DNA from: Actinomycetota bacterium
Lineage (GTDB): Bacteria > Acidobacteriota > Blastocatellia > Chloracidobacteriales > Chloracidobacteriaceae
Length of the DNA: 9,782 nt
Direction of reading: 5' to 3'
Assembly (NCBI GenBank): GCA_013298335.1
Contig: JAAFHI010000062.1
Location: forward strand, 1-9,782
The notes under the pieces are model-generated. The model saw only the letters and a list, made by a program, of their open reading frames with translations. It was not told the origin of the DNA and did no database searches. Shown in pieces: positions 6,017-9,782 of the stretch. The stretch's first letter is position 1. The number at the start of each line of letters is the position of its first letter. The translations under genes and the position numbers were made by a program.

Positions 6017-6052
6017 GAAAGCCGGACGACGTTCCCACGTTGGCCGGCTTTC
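6017..6052. terminator. Bidirectional hairpin between convergent genes
   Basis: GAAAGCCGG (6017-6025) pairs perfectly with CCGGCTTTC (6044-6052). After one mismatch the stem continues with 6 bp (one G-T wobble) to a TCCC loop (6033-6036). It begins 25 nt after the stop of the 83-residue gene and can serve that gene on the + strand. The weak T-rich flanks (CTTTCTC) fit termination in either direction. Confidence 0.7.
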
Positions 6053-6092
6053 TCAATTCCCCGGCGTTCATCTCCTCCACCTCCCCGCACAA

Positions 6093-6137
6093 GCGAAAGC
6101 GGGCGATGTCCCGAAGAACACCACCCGCTCGTTTCGC
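6093..6137. terminator. Second hairpin, probable end of the secreted-protein gene
   Basis: GCGAAA-GCGGG (6093-6103) pairs with CCCGC and TTTCGC (6124-6128, 6132-6137), with a 3-nt bulge on the 3' side. It starts about 20 nt beyond the stop of the minus-strand gene. With the hairpin at 6017-6052 it fills the 166-bp convergent gap, in which I see no gene. Confidence 0.5.
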
Positions 6138-6157
6138 CCGAAGACGAATCCTGAGTA

Positions 6158-7582
6158 CTACTTGCGAACCACGGTCGCCCTGACGTCCGTCACGTTCAGA
6201 GTGCTCGGCGCCCCCTTTTCGGGAGTGAAGACCGCCGACAGGATCGGATTGCCCGCCTGGTCGAAGCCGGTCGCTTCAACCGCGAGCTGGCCCATCTTCA
6301 CCATCCGGTTGTTGCGGCTGTTGGGACTGCCGACCGTCGCGAAGACGCTCACGATGAAGCGGAATTTCCGCAACTGCGGCATCGCGATCTGGAAGTTGAC
6401 CGGAATCACCTGCGCCGGAACGATCGGGCCGGGAATGCCCTGGGTCGTGCCGATGAGACCGCCGGTGCAGTTGGAATTGTTGAAATCGTCGGCGGTGCGC
6501 AGACGGAACGGATTGGCCGGCGTCGGTCCGCTCGCTTCCTGAAGTTCCACCACCGAGAAGAACGGATTGGTCAGCGTGTTCGCGCCGATGTTGGTCAGAT
6601 CGACGTTGATGTTGTACTGGTTGCTGTAGCCCGCCGTCGCGCAGGAACCGGCGATGCCGGTCAGACCCTGCGTCGTCGTCACGAAACTCACTTGATTGTT
6701 CACGTTGGTCGGACCGCCCGGCGCGGCGAAGACCAGTTCGGTAAGCAACGGACTTGAAAACCCGGTCGGCGTGGTCGCCCCGGCGCCGCCAGTCGTGGCC
6801 GAAACCGCGTCGGCGATATTGGCCCCGAAACTCGCGGCCGCAAAGAACTTGATGTTCCCCGCGCTGCCCGCGCCGCCGGGCGCGCCGGAATGCCGGATGG
6901 TGATCACCAGTTCCTCGCCGGGATTGATGGTGTAGGGCGAGGTGAACGCGATGGTCGCGCCGAACGTGTTGGGCGCGGCGGGCGTCGAGGCCGGATTTCC
7001 GATGAAGGAATTCGCCGTCAGCGTCAGTGCCCCGCTCCGGGTCGTCACGGTCGTCGCGGTATCCTGATTGTCGGCGAAGGGCGTCGTGGAACTCAAAATT
7101 TCACCCGCCGCCCGAAGTCCCGTGCTCGCCCGGCTCAACTGCACGTCATACTGGGAAAACGTGATGTCGGCGGTTGGGAAGTTCGTCGCGCCGCTGGCGT
7201 CGAGCGACGCGGCGATGATCCGGAACCGGATGCCCGTGACCTGCGTGGGCGCGGTGATCCCGGTCAACTGGCTCTGGTGATAGTAGGCCTGATAGACGCG
7301 GGCTGCGTCGCGAAGCGGCGTGTTGATTCCCGACGTTTCAGCCGTCGAGGGGACAACCGCCGATCCGGCCACGTTGCGGACCGGTCCGGCGGGAGCGGGC
7401 TTGGCATCACGCGAGCGTACATAAGGCTTTGCGCTGTCGCTCGACGGGTCCGCCACCGGGGCGCGGCCCTTTTGCGCGAAGACCGGCATCGAGCCGAAAA
7501 GCATCGTCGAAACGCATCCGACCACAAACAGTGATCGCAGCAACCGGGCGCAACGCCCCTGACCAAAAGTTGAAAGGTTCAT
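6158..7582 (-). CDS. Secreted repeat-family protein with signal peptide, function unknown
   Basis: This 474-residue protein has an N-terminal signal peptide: Arg at 10, 13 and 16, a hydrophobic core about 18-30, and a likely cut after VFA at residue 36. It is then exported and probably extracellular or envelope-bound. Residues about 95-285 (starting VYQAYYHQSQLTGITAPTQ) have the beta-rich, Thr/Ala/Gly-rich look of secreted PEP-CTERM-like extracellular domains, with phrases such as ITFSQYDVQLSRAS and INPGEELVITIRHSG. No PEP-CTERM or other sorting tail is visible. Residues 289-474 form a second module that recurs in the gene at 9128-9782, with two conserved cysteines that may form a disulfide. 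The start at 7582 is chosen for GGAGG 8 nt upstream and for the signal peptide; the longer frame to 7654 would spoil it. There is no catalytic motif. Adhesion or a surface-structure role is only a guess. Confidence 0.85.
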   Translation of the reverse strand: MNLSTFGQGRCARLLRSLFVVGCVSTMLFGSMPVFAQKGRAPVADPSSDSAKPYVRSRDAKPAPAGPVRNVAGSAVVPSTAETSGINTPLRDAARVYQAYYHQSQLTGITAPTQVTGIRFRIIAASLDASGATNFPTADITFSQYDVQLSRASTGLRAAGEILSSTTPFADNQDTATTVTTRSGALTLTANSFIGNPASTPAAPNTFGATIAFTSPYTINPGEELVITIRHSGAPGGAGSAGNIKFFAAASFGANIADAVSATTGGAGATTPTGFSSPLLTELVFAAPGGPTNVNNQVSFVTTTQGLTGIAGSCATAGYSNQYNINVDLTNIGANTLTNPFFSVVELQEASGPTPANPFRLRTADDFNNSNCTGGLIGTTQGIPGPIVPAQVIPVNFQIAMPQLRKFRFIVSVFATVGSPNSRNNRMVKMGQLAVEATGFDQAGNPILSAVFTPEKGAPSTLNVTDVRATVVRK

Positions 7583-7828
7583 TGAAACATCCTCCACGGA
7601 GACGAGTCGGAGTTTGCGCCCCAGACCCAATATTGGTTTGAAAATGAGAAGCAATGCACTTCTTTACAGGATTTGCGCATAAAATAACAGCCTTAAAAAT
7701 ACTCCGCATCCGCCCTGGAATTTTCTCCATCTTCCCGCTAAGTTCATTTTCCATTTATAGTTACAACGCAACTTCGCGTCGAAACCACTCCGTCGAAAAT
7801 CTTCAATCGAAAATCGAGAATTCCCCCG
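7583..7828. promoter_or_regulatory. AT-richer divergent promoter region
   Basis: This 246-bp spacer separates the secreted-protein and epimerase starts and is the most AT-rich stretch of the window. On the + strand TATAGT (7756-7761) is a good -10 box, but the -35 position (TTCCCG) is weak. On the - strand no clear promoter was found. Two small inverted repeats are present: CCAATATTGG (7627-7636) and AGAAG-N7-CTTCT (7647-7663). TCGAAAATC is repeated just before the epimerase start (about 7793-7815), close to another low-complexity repeat style. Confidence 0.35.
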
Positions 7829-8881
7829 ATGGAACTCACCTCCCGCCCGTTCACCCTCGAACTCAGACACCGTTTCACGCTCGCTTCGGGCAGCCGGACA
7901 ACCACCCCGGTCGTTCTCGTCGAACTCCGGCACGACGGCCACACCGGATACGGCGAGGCGTCGCTGCCGCCCTACCTCGGCGAATCGCAGGCGAGCGTCG
8001 CGGCGTTTCTTTCGAATATCGATTTCACGAAGTACCCCGACCCGTTCCGCCTCGAAACCATCCTCGCGGACATCGACGCGCTCGCGCCGGGCAACCACGC
8101 CGCGAAAGCCGCGCTCGACATCGCGCTGCACGATCTGGTCGGGAAACTGGTTGGCCGCCCGTGGTACGACCTGTGGGGATTCGATCCCGCAAAAACGCCG
8201 TACACCACTTTCACAATCGGGATGGATACGCCCGAAATCATCCGCCAGAAGGTCGCCGAAGCCGCGGAATTCAAGATGCTGAAGATCAAACTCGGCGGCG
8301 CGAATGACCGGCAACTCATTGAAATCATTCGGGAAGTCACCGACCAGCCGATCTGCGTCGACGCCAACCAGGGCTGGACCGACAAACACTTCGCGCTCGA
8401 TTTCACCCACTGGCTCGCCGAACGCGACACGCTCTTCGTCGAACAACCGATGCCGAAAACCATGATCGACGACATGGCGTGGCTCACCGAACGGAGTCCG
8501 CTGCCGACCATCGCCGACGAAGCCGTCCAGCGCCTCCCCGACGTCGTGAAAGCCGTCGGCGTCTATCACGGTATCAATATCAAGCTGATGAAATGCACCG
8601 GCATGCGGGAAGCGCACAAAATGGTCACGCTCGCCCGCGCCCTCGGACTGAAAATCCTGCTCGGCTGCATGACCGAGACGTCCTGCGCGATTTCCGCCGC
8701 CGCCCACCTCTCGCCGATGGCCGACTGGGCCGACCTCGACGGCGCGCTGCTCATCCGCAACGACCTCTTCGACGGCGCGAACATCATCGACGGAAAAATC
8801 ACGCTGACCGACGCGCCGGGGATTGGAGCCAGCCTGAAAAGGGATCAGGGGTCAGGGATCAGAATGAGGGATGAGGGATGA
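7829..8881 (+). CDS. Dipeptide epimerase (L-Ala-D/L-Glu epimerase type, enolase superfamily)
   Basis: This 350-residue enzyme belongs to the mandelate racemase/muconate-lactonizing branch of the enolase superfamily. It has an N-terminal capping domain (to about residue 115) and a beta-barrel with the full catalytic set. That set is the K-x-K motif (K152, K154), Mg2+ ligands D178 (VDANQGW), E205 (VEQPMP) and D230 (ADEAV), and the second catalytic Lys K252 (INIKLMKCTG). GCMTETSCAIS (279-289) is also typical. The TTFTIGMDTPE stretch fits dipeptide epimerases such as YkfB and YcjG, which interconvert L-Ala-D-Glu and L-Ala-L-Glu when murein peptides are recycled in the cytoplasm. Substrate is inferred; a related dipeptide is possible. 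There is no clear ribosome site, so the start rests on homology. The last 13 residues (RDQGSGIRMRDEG) are translated intergenic repeat, so the natural end was probably about residue 337. Confidence 0.92.
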   Translation: MELTSRPFTLELRHRFTLASGSRTTTPVVLVELRHDGHTGYGEASLPPYLGESQASVAAFLSNIDFTKYPDPFRLETILADIDALAPGNHAAKAALDIALHDLVGKLVGRPWYDLWGFDPAKTPYTTFTIGMDTPEIIRQKVAEAAEFKMLKIKLGGANDRQLIEIIREVTDQPICVDANQGWTDKHFALDFTHWLAERDTLFVEQPMPKTMIDDMAWLTERSPLPTIADEAVQRLPDVVKAVGVYHGINIKLMKCTGMREAHKMVTLARALGLKILLGCMTETSCAISAAAHLSPMADWADLDGALLIRNDLFDGANIIDGKITLTDAPGIGASLKRDQGSGIRMRDEG

Positions 8882-9120
8882 GGGATGAGGGATGAAAAAA
8901 ATCAGGGACCCGGCTTTCACTTGATCCTTGTTGCCCGGAAAAGGAATCAGGGGTCAGGAATCAGGGATCAGAATGAAGGATGAAGGATGAAGGATAAAAA
9001 AATCAGGGACCCGGCTTTCACCCGATCCCTGATTCCTGATCCCTTTGTTTCAGGTTTTCACCTGACCCCTGATCCCCGACACCTGATCCCTTTTTTTTCA
9101 GGTTTTCACCTGATCCCTTT
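8839..9120. repeat. Field of direct and inverted intergenic repeats (TCAGGG / GATGAGG type)
   Basis: Two direct copies of an ~88-bp unit lie at 8839-8927 and 8941-9027. Each starts with GGGATCAGGGGTCAGG-like sequence. A 7-bp tandem repeat follows (GGGATGA four times in the first, GGATGAA three times in the second), then an A-run and ATCAGGGACCCGGCTTTCAC. From 9024 the sequence turns over into the opposite orientation; GATCCCTGATTCCTGATCCC (9024-9043) is the inverse of 8950-8969 with one mismatch. CAGGTTTTCACCTGA recurs at about 9050 and 9099. The field fills the 246-bp convergent gap and also forms the 3' end of the epimerase gene. It holds no gene and is too irregular to be CRISPR. It may act as a two-way terminator or be a spreading repeat. 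Confidence 0.85.
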
Positions 9121-9127
9121 GCCCTGA

Positions 9128-9782
9128 TTACTTCGCACGTGTCGCCGACACATTGGCGACCGCGAAATTCGGCGTACCCTTTTCAGGCGTAAACACCGTC
9201 GAGAGAATCGGATTGCCCGCCTTGTCAAAGCCGGTGGCTTCAACCGCGAGTTGTCCCATCTTCACCGTGTGGTTGGTATGGTTGTTCCCGACGCTGCCGA
9301 TGGTCGCGAAGACGTTCACGATGAAGCGGAAGCGACGCACGGCCGGCAACACGATCTGGAAATTGGTCGCCTGGGCGTTCTGCGGGGGCATCGAGGCCGC
9401 GATGGCCTGCGTGGAGCCGACCAGACCGCCGGAACAGGCTGCACCGATGAAGTCGTCCGCCGTGCGCAGACGGAACGGAAGCGCGGGAGCAACGCCGCCC
9501 GCCGCCTGAAGTTCCACCACCTGATAGAACGGGTTGGTGAAGGTGTTGGTCCCGATGTTGGTCAGGGTGACGTTCAGGTTGTACTGGGTGGCGTTGTATC
9601 CGAGACCGGTGCAGAACGCCGGTGCGACGCCGCCCAGATTCTGCTGCGTGGTCTGGAAGTTCACCTGGCTGTTGACGTTGGTCGGGCCGCCCGCCGCCGT
9701 GCAAAGCCCGGTGATGTTGATGGAATAGGCGGTGCCGAGACCACCGCCCGCGGCGACTTCATTGACGACGACCGTGAAGGGC
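9128..9782 (-). CDS. Paralogous secreted-type protein, C-terminal module, 5' part outside the window
   Basis: The frame is open from the window edge (first full codon ends at base 9781) to the TAA at 9128-9130, giving 217 visible residues. The codon at 9662-9664 is GTG inside the frame (Val), not a start. The visible part repeats the C-terminal module of the gene at 6158: GGPTNVN, then a stretch with two conserved Cys, then VVELQ, PFRLRTADDF, FRFIV.VFAT, and a nearly identical end. In the block VKMGQLAVEATGFD-x-AGNPILS-x-VFTPEKG, 28 of 30 residues agree between the two. Upstream, PFTVVVNEVAAGGGLG continues a Gly/Ala/Thr-rich extracellular style. The signal peptide and any anchor are not visible. 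Function is unknown; secretion is inferred from the paralogue. Confidence 0.82.
   Translation of the reverse strand, partial: PFTVVVNEVAAGGGLGTAYSINITGLCTAAGGPTNVNSQVNFQTTQQNLGGVAPAFCTGLGYNATQYNLNVTLTNIGTNTFTNPFYQVVELQAAGGVAPALPFRLRTADDFIGAACSGGLVGSTQAIAASMPPQNAQATNFQIVLPAVRRFRFIVNVFATIGSVGNNHTNHTVKMGQLAVEATGFDKAGNPILSTVFTPEKGTPNFAVANVSATRAK

Noticed and set aside
5485..6090. 201-codon minus-strand frame over the RNA and the small gene
   Set aside because: No family motif or ribosome site; it crosses the terminators and lies opposite a better-supported gene.
7654..8307. 217-codon + strand frame overlapping the epimerase start
   Set aside because: It is a shadow frame with an Arg/Pro-rich product; the epimerase frame has all catalytic residues.
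8841..9118. CRISPR-like array
   Set aside because: Repeats are 7 bp or about 88 bp, degenerate and inverted, with no regular unique spacers and no cas genes.

Overview
The window is GC-rich bacterial DNA. Its genes end most codons in G or C, use clear Shine-Dalgarno sequences, and code on both strands. The mix of genes is a stress-type cluster (tandem universal stress protein, MgtA-type P-type ATPase, and an Hsp20 with a DUF2934-like N-terminus), a YkuD transpeptidase, a dipeptide epimerase and repetitive secreted proteins. Together with low-complexity intergenic repeats this recalls Acidobacteriota. That placement is inference from general knowledge, and no taxonomic marker gene is present.

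Layout. (1) 2-646 (+): 3' part of a peptidoglycan-binding/L,D-transpeptidase gene. (2) 654-745: inverted repeat at a convergent junction. (3) 749-1651 (-): tandem-domain universal stress protein. (4) 1652-1920: divergent control region with three ACCGGT-centred palindromes, one of them a perfect 20-bp palindrome just upstream of the next gene. (5) 1921-4437 (+): MgtA-family P-type ATPase. (6) 4438-4727: spacer with an 18-bp inverted repeat and a possible SD-sequestering leader. (7) 4728-5231 (+): Hsp20. (8) 5232-5739: no convincing protein gene. It holds terminator-like hairpins for hsp20, then a near-consensus promoter, about 200 nt of back-to-back RNA helices and a good intrinsic terminator. 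This is a candidate undescribed structured RNA or a riboswitch-like leader. (9) 5740-5991 (+): 83-residue charged protein of unknown function. (10) 6158-7582 (-): secreted repeat-family protein. (11) 7829-8881 (+): enolase-superfamily dipeptide epimerase whose last codons come from an intergenic repeat. (12) 8839-9120: that repeat field. (13) 9128-9782 (-): 3' part of a second secreted protein sharing a C-terminal module with (10).

How the genes may work together. Usp, the MgtA-like pump and Hsp20 form a plausible co-regulated stress unit. The divergent usp/mgtA region carries the repeated palindromes that could be its operator. The partnership of Hsp20, Usp and a P-type ATPase resembles the composition of known hypoxia or dormancy regulons such as mycobacterial DosR, although no DosR-type box is seen. 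The YkuD enzyme and the dipeptide epimerase both act on peptidoglycan peptides, but they lie about 7 kb apart and nothing links them. The two secreted paralogues flank the epimerase. All three convergent gene junctions contain long inverted repeats that probably act as two-way transcription ends.
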